Counted from the first letter of the stretch, positions 1 through 6,906 are shown. The stretch is 13,298 bases of DNA from Deltaproteobacteria bacterium UBA2385 (GCA_002343455.1 DDSR01000130.1:24824-38121), one strand, 5' to 3'. Notes: a model not told the origin generated them from the sequence alone. Translations and numbers: made by a program.

Positions 1-123
1 GGAAGAGAGGAAGGCAGGAATATCATGAACATTTGCCTCGTTCTTGTGCTCGGCCAAGACGGATCGGACGCAGCGCGCGCAAGCAGGAGGAGGACAAAGC
101 GCCTGCTCCCTCCGCGCCCCGCC

Positions 124-1479
124 TCACCCCCGCCGCCGCACCCACAGCAACAGCGGCGCCAGCAGCAGCCCGCCCATCGGCGCGGGCGCCGCGCAGCCAC
201 AGCCGCCCTTCTCGCCGCCGTCCCCGCCGTCCTCCGCCTCGTCGCCGCCATCCCCCTCGACCGTCGAGAGGCTGATCGTGAAGCTCGCGGCCTGGATCGC
301 GTCGTCGCCGTCAAAGCCCTCTGCCCCCAGGTTGACGAAGCCCAGCAGCAGATCTCCCTGCTCCGCGGTGCTGTGCTCGAAGCTCGACCCGAAGCCGCTG
401 AGCTCGGTGGAGCCCTGCACCCACACCCAGCCCCACTCGACGTCGGAGCCGCTCTCCAGCTCGACCCGCAGCTGCGTCCCCACAGGGATGTCGGTCAGCC
501 GGAGGTAGACCGTCCCCGTCTCGTAGGCGCCGATCTCCGGCGTGTGTGTCGCCGGCAGCTCCTCCAGGCCGAGATCCGCCGAGGTGGTCGGCATGAAGCC
601 GCGCCCGGACCAGGGCGCCCAGGCGGGAGCCCGCTCGGTGCCCATCTGGGCCCGCGCGATGGACAGGTCGAGGATGGCCTGCCGCCAGTCGCCGCTCAGC
701 TCGTCGTAGGCGTCCAGCACATCGGGATCGTTCCGGTTGCCCTCCTGCGCCGCCATGGCCCACAGATCCCGCCCGCCCCCGCCCAGGCCGTCGCCCCAGG
801 CGTGGTCCAGGTGGAAGGCCCAGATGTAGCCGCCGTACTCGTAGTAGGACCAGATCTCGTACTCGTCCCACAGGTAGGTCCCATCGCCCAGGATGCCCAG
901 CCAGGGGGTCTTCTGGAAGTCCTTGGCGTAGTCGGAGTACACGTCCATCTCGGGGATGGTCCAGCGCTCGGCGGCCGAGGCGACGCTCTCCCAGATCATG
1001 TAGGTCGGCTCGGTGAAGTCCGTGGCGTACTGCAGGACGTGGTTGAACTCGTGGGTGGTGTAGCCGGGCATCTCCGCGTCGCTGATGCTGTAGTCGATGG
1101 CGATGTAGGCGGCGGTGCTCATCTGGCCGTCGCCGGTGACGGCGTCGGTGGAGGGTCCGTAGGCGTAGGCCCCCCCGCCGGTGCCCTCGTTGGTCAGGTA
1201 GACGTCCAGCAGGCCGTCGCCGTCCGGCACGGGTGCGTTGAAGCCGATCTGTTCGACCTGGACCTGCCAGGACAGCTCGATCTGTTCGAGGATGGCCGGG
1301 CAGCGGTCCTCGTCCTGCGCGCGCGCCCAGTGGCAGGCGATCGGGTAGTCCTCGCTCTCGATGAAGCCGATCGACTCCGGCCGCCAGCCCGGGCTGAAGG
1401 GGGGAGAGGCCGGGTCGAGGCCGGTGGGCAGAGGCTGCCCGAGCGAGACGAGGGCGAGGGGGACGGTGTGGCAGAGCAT
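124..1479 (-). CDS. Putative cell-surface zinc metalloprotease with MYXO-CTERM-like C-terminal anchor
   Basis: Seen: a 451-residue protein with a zinc-protease motif HEFNH at residues 143-147 (His143, Glu144, His147). A WES motif follows, whose Glu164 is a plausible third zinc ligand (gluzincin-type spacing). The catalytic part spans about 35-290 and a probable beta-rich domain lies at 305-405. A Gly/Asp/Glu-rich spacer (408-426) leads into a Cys-Gly-Cys motif (427-429), a hydrophobic helix (about 433-446) and a terminal Arg-Arg-Arg-Gly. That tail matches the MYXO-CTERM sorting-signal layout, which in myxobacteria directs surface anchoring through a myxosortase. The protein resembles the MXAN_6640-type putative metalloproteases as I recall them; this was not checked by search. 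The ATG is preceded by GAGG at 5-nt spacing and lies 7 bp after the DUF362 stop, as last gene of the operon. Oddity: the N-terminus lacks positive charges and is a poor signal peptide. Its substrate is unknown. Confidence 0.88.
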   Translation of the reverse strand: MLCHTVPLALVSLGQPLPTGLDPASPPFSPGWRPESIGFIESEDYPIACHWARAQDEDRCPAILEQIELSWQVQVEQIGFNAPVPDGDGLLDVYLTNEGTGGGAYAYGPSTDAVTGDGQMSTAAYIAIDYSISDAEMPGYTTHEFNHVLQYATDFTEPTYMIWESVASAAERWTIPEMDVYSDYAKDFQKTPWLGILGDGTYLWDEYEIWSYYEYGGYIWAFHLDHAWGDGLGGGGRDLWAMAAQEGNRNDPDVLDAYDELSGDWRQAILDLSIARAQMGTERAPAWAPWSGRGFMPTTSADLGLEELPATHTPEIGAYETGTVYLRLTDIPVGTQLRVELESGSDVEWGWVWVQGSTELSGFGSSFEHSTAEQGDLLLGFVNLGAEGFDGDDAIQAASFTISLSTVEGDGGDEAEDGGDGGEKGGCGCAAPAPMGGLLLAPLLLWVRRRG

Positions 1480-1486
1480 GGGGGCC

Positions 1487-2470
1487 TCAGGCGCGCAGAC
1501 GGTGGAAGGACTCGATCACATCGAAGGGGCGAGGGGTGATGACATCGCCCAGCAGCTCGATGCGGTGCTTGGAGACGGTGGCGCCCAGCTCCAGGGCCTG
1601 CCGCAGGTACTCGACCCCCTCGGGCCGCAGCTTCATCAGCCGCGTCGCCTGGGCGTCCAGCGCGGGCAGGTCCTCGCCCATCAGCAGCACCCCCATCGGG
1701 ACGGCGGTGCCCATGATCGGGCCATCGCCCTCCATCCCGACGATGCCGTCGACGATGGCGAAGCTGGGCCGGATGGCGCTCCACAGATCGGTGATGCTGT
1801 TGGGGATCCCCGCCCAGTGCAGGGGGTTCTTCGGCCAGCCGAAGACGTGGCCCGGGACCGTGCCGAAGAGGTTCTTCATCGACAGCGTCACGCCGGCCCA
1901 GTGGTGGGTCTTGAGCTTGGGCATGGAGACGAGGAGATCGGCGCTCATCACGGTGCGGGCGACGGGGAGCTTGCCCAGGCGGGTCAGGTTGGCCGGCGGG
2001 CGGACGTCGACCGCCTCGTCCAGGTTCAGGTCGACGAAGGGCACGCCCATGGGCCGCAGCAGCTCGTCCAGGCCAGTGCGCTCCAGCAGGAACTCGGCGT
2101 CGCGGGTGTGGCCGGCGCCCTCGGCGACCGTGACCCGCGCGGCGCCGACCTCCAGGAAGGCGGCGGCGGCGGCGGCGATGAACCGGGGGTCGGTGTTGAT
2201 CGGGCGGTCGGGGTGGACCTCGACCAGGTTGGGCTTGAGCACCACGTGGCCGCCGCGGGCCTTGGCCAGCATCGCGGGGAAGGCGGCCATGCCTTCGAGC
2301 AGGATGCCGACGAGGTTGGCGTCGTAGGAGTCGCAGCGGGCCTGGAGCACCCGCGCCTTGGGCTGACGCAGCTGCTGCCAGGAGGCGACGCCGACCGAGG
2401 TGGCGGCGAGGCCCGCGGCGCCGGCGAGCAGGGCACGCCGAGAGAACGGGGTCTTGTCAGAGGAAGGCAT
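1487..2470 (-). CDS. DUF362 domain protein with Tat signal peptide
   Basis: Seen: 327 residues. The N-terminus has a twin-arginine motif (Ser10-Arg11-Arg12-Ala-Leu-Leu) followed by an Ala/Gly-rich hydrophobic stretch to about residue 30, indicating Tat export, after which the protein may stay membrane-anchored or be released. DUF362 hallmarks are visible: LKPNLV (78-83), PKLKTH (184-189), SMKNLFG (197-203) and DGIVGMEGDGP (241-251). No Cys-rich ferredoxin domain is attached, unlike many DUF362 proteins. The biochemical role of DUF362 is not established. Tat export suggests it folds, perhaps with a cofactor, before secretion. The gene start overlaps the end of the toroid gene by 14 bp, and GAGGGG lies 5 nt before the ATG within that gene, so the two are probably co-translated. 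It could be involved in envelope redox or metal-dependent chemistry, but nothing here proves it. Confidence 0.9.
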   Translation of the reverse strand: MPSSDKTPFSRRALLAGAAGLAATSVGVASWQQLRQPKARVLQARCDSYDANLVGILLEGMAAFPAMLAKARGGHVVLKPNLVEVHPDRPINTDPRFIAAAAAAFLEVGAARVTVAEGAGHTRDAEFLLERTGLDELLRPMGVPFVDLNLDEAVDVRPPANLTRLGKLPVARTVMSADLLVSMPKLKTHHWAGVTLSMKNLFGTVPGHVFGWPKNPLHWAGIPNSITDLWSAIRPSFAIVDGIVGMEGDGPIMGTAVPMGVLLMGEDLPALDAQATRLMKLRPEGVEYLRQALELGATVSKHRIELLGDVITPRPFDVIESFHRLRA

Positions 2471-3242
2471 TCCACCCCTCTTCGGTCGCGCTCAGGGCGG
2501 CGGCGGCCAGGGCCGTCAGGTCGACGCGGGAGCGCACGCCCTCGTCGCCGACCCGCTCGGCCAGGCCGCCCAGGAAGGGGGAGGGGTCCTGGCCGTGGGC
2601 GAGGTGGCTGAGCGCGCCCAGCGCCAGTCCCATGGTGCTGGGCATGGTCAGGGCGGTGGTCATGAAGGCCAGGCCGCGCTCGATCACCGGCCGCAGCTCC
2701 TCGCGGGGCGGCAGGGCCAGCAGCGCCCAACCGGTGGAGTCGATGTGCGCGGCGAGCTGGGCCCCCAGGACCTCGGGGTTGCCGTAGTTCCAGCCGCCGT
2801 CGGCGCACTGCCGGTCGGCGATCATGGCGACACCCTGCTCGATCCGCTCGGGAGATCGCCCGACGCGGCGCAGGCTGAGCATGGCGAAGGCCGTCGGCTG
2901 GATCCAGGCCGCCGTGCCGCTGACCCAGGACCAGCCGGGCAGGGTGGCGTCGAAGCCGACCAGCCCCTCGACGGGCGAGCTGCGGAAGGCCTCGATGCGG
3001 TCGAGGGCCGGCGCGCAGAGCGCGGGATCGCGGCCCCAGGCGACCGCGGGGAGCAGGAAGGTGGACCAGGCCTGCTCGTTGCCGGAGAGCCAGGCGCTGT
3101 CCAGCCACTCGGCCTCGGGACCCGCGGCCGCGGCGAGCACGGTGGCCTCGGGCTGGGCGGGGCCCCCGGCGACGTAGGGCCAGCCCCCGGTCGGCAGGCG
3201 GCTGCGGCGCAGGAAGGCCCGGGCGCGCTGTAGTGCGCTCAC
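2457..3242 (-). CDS. Squalene-cyclase/prenyltransferase-like alpha-toroid repeat protein
   Basis: Seen: 261 residues, helical, with repeated Gly-Trp segments: GGW near 19-21, GWSWVSGTAAWIQPTAFAM at 103-121 and RQCADGGWNYG at 144-154. The last resembles the QW or prenyltransferase/squalene-oxidase repeat. The pattern fits an (alpha/alpha) toroid like one domain of terpene cyclases. The protein is far shorter than squalene-hopene cyclase (over 600 residues) and I see no DxDD protonation motif, so cyclase activity is unlikely; a binding or scaffold role is possible. There is no signal peptide or TM helix, so it appears cytoplasmic, which is unusual among its envelope-bound operon partners. It starts at a GTG that overlaps the stop of the YbjN-like gene (GTGA, 4 bp) and its end overlaps the DUF362 start. 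Fold assignment is fairly confident; function is unknown. Confidence 0.82.
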   Translation of the reverse strand: MSALQRARAFLRRSRLPTGGWPYVAGGPAQPEATVLAAAAGPEAEWLDSAWLSGNEQAWSTFLLPAVAWGRDPALCAPALDRIEAFRSSPVEGLVGFDATLPGWSWVSGTAAWIQPTAFAMLSLRRVGRSPERIEQGVAMIADRQCADGGWNYGNPEVLGAQLAAHIDSTGWALLALPPREELRPVIERGLAFMTTALTMPSTMGLALGALSHLAHGQDPSPFLGGLAERVGDEGVRSRVDLTALAAAALSATEEGWNAFL

Positions 3243-3829
3243 AGCTCGTCCCCTCGGGCCGCGCGAAGCAGGCGCGGGTAGGTGTCGTCGGCCGTGCGCA
3301 CGAGGCGCTGCGTGGCGGTCTCCAGCGTGCGGAAGCCGAGCCCGTCCTCCAGGCTCAGCTCGACGGAGAGGGTGATCTCTCCGCTGCGTGGGTTCAGCTG
3401 GAGCTTGCCGAGCAGCAGCTCGTAGTTGAGGGCGGCGAGCTGGGTCAGCAAGAGGACCATCGCCTGGCTGCTGGTGGCGTCCTCCAGCCGGAAGTAGTCG
3501 GTCACGGCCAGGTAGAGCACACGCTCGGCCGCGAAGTGCTGAACGGTCAGCTTGAAGCGGGTGTTGTTGCCCTGGATAGTCGTGACCAGGACCTCGTTCT
3601 CGGCCCGCTCCACCCCCAGCAGGCCCGCCTGTTCCAGGTACGCGGCCACCAGGTCCAGGTCGACGACCTCGCTGCGCTCAGCGACCGCTGCGGCGGCCGG
3701 GAGGAGTTCGCGCTCGGCGTGCATCCGCAGCAGCTCCTGGGAGAGGGCCTCGTTCTCTCGGACCAGCATCGAGTGGGAGGCGCAGCCGCTGAGCCCGAGG
3801 GCGAGGGCGAGGGCGGCGGGCCTGGGCAT
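3239..3829 (-). CDS. Lipoprotein with YbjN-like domain
   Basis: Seen: 196 residues. The signal peptide is short and Ala/Leu-rich with lipobox Leu13-Ser-Gly-Cys16, so the mature protein should be lipidated at Cys16. A likely coiled-coil or helical segment covers about 20-52. Residues 57-192 form an alpha/beta region; the segment LNYELLLGKLQLNPRSGEIT (134-153) and the following strand-helix pattern resemble YbjN-family domains, a fold related to type III secretion chaperones. Family knowledge: YbjN domains usually sit in soluble cytoplasmic proteins, so a lipoprotein form is notable. The start is fixed by the lipobox and by TGATG coupling, in which the ATG shares one base with the stop of the upstream lipoprotein gene. 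The open frame continues much further upstream, but that part is antisense-type Arg/His/Gly-rich sequence. The YbjN assignment is from pattern memory, moderate confidence; the lipoprotein call is strong. Confidence 0.87.
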   Translation of the reverse strand: MPRPAALALALGLSGCASHSMLVRENEALSQELLRMHAERELLPAAAAVAERSEVVDLDLVAAYLEQAGLLGVERAENEVLVTTIQGNNTRFKLTVQHFAAERVLYLAVTDYFRLEDATSSQAMVLLLTQLAALNYELLLGKLQLNPRSGEITLSVELSLEDGLGFRTLETATQRLVRTADDTYPRLLRAARGDEL

Positions 3830-4650
3830 CAGCCATCGGCCTCGGTCTCGCGGCTGATGCGTACCAGGTCCAGCTCGCCCGCGAAGTCGATGTAGCCCAG
3901 CAGGCTGGACTCCCACTCGGCCAGCAGCTCGCCGTCCTGGACGGTGCCCACGGCGTCGAAGTTGCTCTCCCAGAGGACCAGGTCCAAGGCGGCGCTGCCC
4001 TCGACCTCGCCCTCGTCGACCGCCAGGTCGAAGGCGTAGGTCGAGGCCAGCTCGTAGCCGAGCAGGCTCAGCGTGCAGCCGCTGTCGCCGGTGGCCACCT
4101 CGCCCCAGGCGTCGACGTAGAGGGTGGCCGCGCCGAAGCAGGTGGTCGTGATGGGCGTCCCTTCGTACTCGATGACGAAGTCTACGCTGAGGTCGCCGAC
4201 ATAGGTGCCGGCATCCTCGTGCTGGACCAGCACGCCGGAGACGGTCCAGCCCAGGCGGTCGCCGTTGGGGAGGGAGGCCTGGGCGGTGATGGTGTGGGTG
4301 CCGACCGTCAGCTCGTCGCTGAACTCGCCCCCGCTGCCGGCCCAGGCGCTGTCGACGTTGGTGGCCCAGGCGATGTCGTCCATGGGCAGCTCGCTGCCGT
4401 CGGCGGCGATCAGGACGGCCTCGAAGGGGACCGGGGTGCCCAGGGGGTAGAAGGCCCCGGACTCGGGCGAGATCACCGTCAGGGTGGCGCCCTCGTACAT
4501 GCTCCAGTCTGGCTCGGTCGTGTCGGTGCCGCCGTCCGCGCCCCCGCCGTCGGCGCTCCCGCCGTCGGAGGTGGCCCCGGTGTCGTCGGTGTCGGCGATC
4601 GGGTTCAAGGCGACAGTCGGGGTGCAGGCCAAGGCGAAGATGAGGATCAC
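3829..4650 (-). CDS. Putative lipoprotein with Ig-like domain
   Basis: Seen: 273 residues from a GTG start at 4650. The N-terminus is a very short hydrophobic leader ending Ala-Leu-Ala-Cys9, acceptable as a lipobox but lacking the usual charged n-region. An Asp/Gly/Thr/Ser-rich spacer (20-48) follows, of a kind frequent in myxobacterial surface lipoproteins. Residues about 54-142 look like an Ig-like fold (TLTVISPESG, then a framework ending in HTITAQASLPNG). Residues 148-268 form a second beta-rich domain with Cys171 and Cys192 that could form a disulfide. No enzymatic motif is visible. It is the first gene of the leftward operon; GGAG lies 5 nt before the GTG and decides the start. The frame stays open upstream into the divergent kinase gene, but that is antisense sequence. 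The role is unknown, possibly a binding or structural component of the outer membrane. Confidence 0.82.
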   Translation of the reverse strand: MILIFALACTPTVALNPIADTDDTGATSDGGSADGGGADGGTDTTEPDWSMYEGATLTVISPESGAFYPLGTPVPFEAVLIAADGSELPMDDIAWATNVDSAWAGSGGEFSDELTVGTHTITAQASLPNGDRLGWTVSGVLVQHEDAGTYVGDLSVDFVIEYEGTPITTTCFGAATLYVDAWGEVATGDSGCTLSLLGYELASTYAFDLAVDEGEVEGSAALDLVLWESNFDAVGTVQDGELLAEWESSLLGYIDFAGELDLVRISRETEADG

Positions 4651-4655
4651 GGGCG

Positions 4656-4659
4656 CTCC
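4656..4659 (-). promoter_or_regulatory. Ribosome binding site of the first leftward-operon gene
   Basis: On the minus strand GGAG lies 5 nt upstream of the GTG at 4650. It supports GTG as the start even though the resulting lipoprotein leader is only eight residues before the Cys and the reading frame remains open further upstream. Confidence 0.6.
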
Positions 4660-4752
4660 AGGCCTGCAAGGATGCCACGGCGCGGGGGGATCCGCAATGA
4701 CCGCCGCTGCCCCTCTGGTGCGGCGGGCTCCTCTCCCGGGGGATGGGCCACC

Positions 4753-4781
4753 TGGAACACTCGGCGCATCCCTTTGGAACA
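4753..4781. repeat. Pair of TGGAACA direct repeats upstream of the sigma-54 promoter
   Basis: TGGAACA occurs at 4753-4759 and again at 4775-4781, 22 bp apart start to start, about two helical turns. Relative to the transcription start predicted from the sigma-54 element (about 4847) they begin near -94 and -72, where enhancer-binding activators of sigma-54 often bind. One shared 7-mer in about 220 bp is expected roughly once by chance with even base composition, so the case rests on position, phasing and the relative AT-richness of the motif. Tentative. Confidence 0.3.
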
Positions 4782-4786
4782 TGGCG

Positions 4787-4806
4787 CCGCAGGGAGCCGC
4801 CTGCGG
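4787..4806. promoter_or_regulatory. Perfect inverted repeat (7-6-7) between putative activator sites and promoter
   Basis: CCGCAGG (4787-4793) and CCTGCGG (4800-4806) form a perfect inverted repeat with a 6-nt centre. It ends 14 bp before the -24 region of the sigma-54 promoter. It could be a dimer-binding operator or could simply form a small hairpin. No known regulator motif is recognised. Confidence 0.4.
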
Positions 4807-4819
4807 GCTCGCTCTCCCT

Positions 4820-4836
4820 CTGGCACGGATCGTGCT
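4820..4836 (+). promoter_or_regulatory. Sigma-54 (RpoN) -24/-12 promoter of the signalling operon
   Basis: The sequence CTGGCACGGATCGTGCT matches the sigma-54 consensus YTGGCACG-N4-TTGCW at 12 of 13 defined positions; only the first T of TTGC is G. The invariant GG (4822-4823) and GC (4834-4835) are separated by exactly 10 bp. Transcription should begin about 12 bp past the -12 element, near 4847, giving a leader of about 23 nt before the kinase ATG at 4870. Sigma-54 promoters require an ATP-dependent enhancer-binding protein, so the operon is expected to be tightly conditional. No such activator is encoded in this window. Confidence 0.75.
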
Positions 4837-4869
4837 GACGTACCGGCCCACCCCCTGGATGTTGCCGCC

Positions 4870-6906
4870 ATGACCTGGCCTGTCTTCCGCTGGATCCTGT
4901 CTCCTCCCGTGCATCGCCTCGCGCAGGCCGATCCCGAAGAGCGTCGCCGCTCTGGCATGCTGGTCGGCTCGCTGAACATCGCCCTCCTGGTCTGCCTCCT
5001 CCACATGCCCGTCCTCCTGGCGATCGGCGCCAACTGGCTGGCGGCGACGACGGCGATCTCCTCCGTGTTGATCCTGGCGATCATGGTCGGCAACCACCTC
5101 TGGCACGCCCATGGCATCTTCAGCCACCTGCTGGTCCTGACCGCGGGCGGCGTGATCCTCAGCGGGCCCGTGTTTGCGCACGGCTCCTTCATCGCCAGCC
5201 TCCCGTGGATGATCGTCCTGCCTGTGCTGGCGGTCATGCTGATCGGTCGCTGGGCCGGCCTGTCCTGGATGCTGGTGGTGTTGCTCGTCAACCTCCTCGC
5301 CTGGTCGGTCCTGGACCTCTCCCACGAGCCCGAGCTCAGCTCGACCCTGCTGCTGACGTCGAACCTGGGGCTGCCGGTGACCGTGTTGGGCCTGACCTGG
5401 ACCTGGGAGCAGAACCGGGTCCGGGCCTGGCGGATGCAGCTGGACCTGGAGCGGCGCCTGCGGGAGATCAACCGGGAGCTGGCGCGCGCCCAGGCCATGT
5501 CCCGATTGGTGCTGGACAACGTGGGCCACGCCATGATCCTCCTGACCCCCACGGGGACGGTCGCGCGGGAACGATCGGCAGCCGCGCGACGCCTGGTCGG
5601 CGAGCTGCCGGTGGGCCGCCCGGTCTGGGAGGCCTTCGCCCAGGACGCGCCGACCTTCGCCCAGTGGGTCGAGTCCAGCTTCCTCTCGGCCGAGGGCGGC
5701 TGGGTCCCGTTGGAACACTCCCTCGCACAGATCCCCAAAGAGGCGAGGCGAGCGGGGCGACAGCTTGAGGTCGAGTTCCGGGTGGTGGACCGGGAGGACC
5801 CGGACAGCGCGGTCCTGTTGGTGGCCACCGACGTCACCGACCTGCGTCGTGCCCAGGCGGCCGAGCAGACCACCCGCGAAGCCGCGATGCTGCTGGTCCA
5901 GGCGATGGAGGACCAGCACCTCGTCCGGGGCTTCATGAGGGAGGGGGATCGGCTGGTCGGTGGCATCACAACCAAGGGGTGGCCCGTGGCCGACCAGATG
6001 CGTGCGATACACACCCTGAAGGGCTCGTCGGCGGTGATGGGCCTGGCACAGTTCGCGACCTGGCTGCACGAGCTGGAGAACAGACTGGACGGCGACCCGC
6101 CGGGCTGCTCGATCGAGGACGCCGTAGCCCTGACGGAGCACTGGCAGACCCTCCGCCAGCTCCTCCTGCCGGTCTACGGTCGGGTGGAGTACGACGACCT
6201 GGTCGTACACCGCTTCGAGCTGGACGAGCTGATCGCCCTGGCCCAGCGCTCGGGGCCCTCCAGCCGCCTGTTGCCGGGCCTGGTCCGGTTGGGCCTGGAG
6301 CCCGTCGCGCCGCGGCTGGCCCTGCTGGCCCGCCAGGCCGAGGACATCGGCCGACAAGCCGGCAAGGGCCCGATCCGGACCCGGGTCCAGTGCGGCGCCG
6401 AGCGGGTGCCTCCCAGCCAGGCGTGGTTCGATCTCTGGACCACCCTGGTCCACGTGGTCCGCAACGCCGTCGACCACGCCTTCGAGCGCCCCGAGGAGCG
6501 GGTGGCGCTGGGCAAGCCTCCCTCGGGGCTGCTGGAGCTCCGGGCCCATTCCCGGAACGGCCGGCTGGTGATCGAGATCGAGGACGATGGGCGAGGCATC
6601 GACTGGGCTCAGGTCGAGCGACGCGCGCGGGCCATGGGGCTGCCCTGCGCGAGCGCCGAGGAGCTGGAGGCCTCTGTGTTCGCCGAGGGGCTGAGCACGA
6701 CCCGCGAGGTGACTCAGCTCAGCGGTCGGGGGGTCGGACTCAACGCCCTGCACCATGCCGTCCGTCGCCTGGGTGCCAGGGTCGAGGCCTGCTCGGGCGA
6801 GTCCGGTGGCACCATCATCCGTATCGAGATCCCGATGGGAGACGACCCCGGAATTCCCCGTCAGTCGGTGCCTCCCTTGGTTGCGGTAGGAGAATTGGAA
6901 TGTTGA
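4870..6906 (+). CDS. Membrane-bound CheA-like hybrid histidine kinase (6TM-PAS-HPt-HATPase)
   Basis: Seen: 678 residues. About six TM helices (near 31-52, 55-75, 81-103, 106-126, 131-150, 160-180) are followed by a coiled stretch (about 180-210) and a PAS-like domain (about 208-325). An HPt domain carries AIHTLKGSS with phospho-acceptor His381. A helical linker (about 440-500) leads to a CheA-type ATPase: N-box RNAVDHAFERPEER from 531 (Asn532), G1 DDGRGID (572-578) and G2 SGRGVGL (618-624). This N-box and the trans HPt-His design are typical of CheA, not of ordinary HisKA kinases. There is no CheW-like regulatory domain and no recognisable P2 or classic dimerisation domain. It should phosphorylate His381 and pass phosphate to the downstream CheY-like protein. 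The start fits a 23-nt leader from the sigma-54 promoter; the Shine-Dalgarno is weak. Its end overlaps the CheX-like gene by 7 bp. The input signal is unknown. Confidence 0.92.
   Translation: MTWPVFRWILSPPVHRLAQADPEERRRSGMLVGSLNIALLVCLLHMPVLLAIGANWLAATTAISSVLILAIMVGNHLWHAHGIFSHLLVLTAGGVILSGPVFAHGSFIASLPWMIVLPVLAVMLIGRWAGLSWMLVVLLVNLLAWSVLDLSHEPELSSTLLLTSNLGLPVTVLGLTWTWEQNRVRAWRMQLDLERRLREINRELARAQAMSRLVLDNVGHAMILLTPTGTVARERSAAARRLVGELPVGRPVWEAFAQDAPTFAQWVESSFLSAEGGWVPLEHSLAQIPKEARRAGRQLEVEFRVVDREDPDSAVLLVATDVTDLRRAQAAEQTTREAAMLLVQAMEDQHLVRGFMREGDRLVGGITTKGWPVADQMRAIHTLKGSSAVMGLAQFATWLHELENRLDGDPPGCSIEDAVALTEHWQTLRQLLLPVYGRVEYDDLVVHRFELDELIALAQRSGPSSRLLPGLVRLGLEPVAPRLALLARQAEDIGRQAGKGPIRTRVQCGAERVPPSQAWFDLWTTLVHVVRNAVDHAFERPEERVALGKPPSGLLELRAHSRNGRLVIEIEDDGRGIDWAQVERRARAMGLPCASAEELEASVFAEGLSTTREVTQLSGRGVGLNALHHAVRRLGARVEACSGESGGTIIRIEIPMGDDPGIPRQSVPPLVAVGELEC
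6888..6892 (+). promoter_or_regulatory. Ribosome binding site of the CheX-like gene
   Basis: AGGAG lies 7 nt before the ATG at 6900, inside the 3' end of the kinase gene. It fixes the start of the CheX-like protein although its reading frame is open for several hundred codons upstream in the shadow of the kinase gene. Confidence 0.75.

Noticed and set aside
82..107. Inverted repeat AGCAGG/CCTGCT after the metalloprotease gene as terminator
   Set aside because: Six-base stem, 14-nt loop and no T-tract; too weak to call. Bases 1-123 show nothing else I can support.
25..1539. Long plus-strand open frame
   Set aside because: It lies antisense to the metalloprotease gene, with low-complexity Arg/Ala/Gly/Val composition and no domain; typical of shadow frames in GC-rich DNA.
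4529..4580. Repetitive CCGCCGTC-type DNA as a tandem repeat element
   Set aside because: It encodes the Asp/Gly-rich spacer of the lipoprotein, so the repetition is explained by low-complexity coding sequence.
4662..4676. Leftward sigma-54-like TGGCAT followed by TTGCA
   Set aside because: The GG to GC distance is 7 bp instead of the required 10, so it is not a usable -24/-12 element.
4668..4700. Leftward TTGCGG-N17-CATCCT as a sigma-70 promoter for the lipoprotein operon
   Set aside because: Only about half of each hexamer matches the consensus; not distinguishable from chance.
4753..4769. Second rightward GG-N10-GC spacing beginning at TGGAACA
   Set aside because: Spacing is right, but the -24 box lacks the CAC and the -12 box lacks TTGC; it is much weaker than the element at 4820.
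4651..6756. Upstream extension of the leftward lipoprotein frame through the kinase gene
   Set aside because: The extension is antisense to the clearly real kinase; a ribosome site and lipobox support the GTG at 4650.
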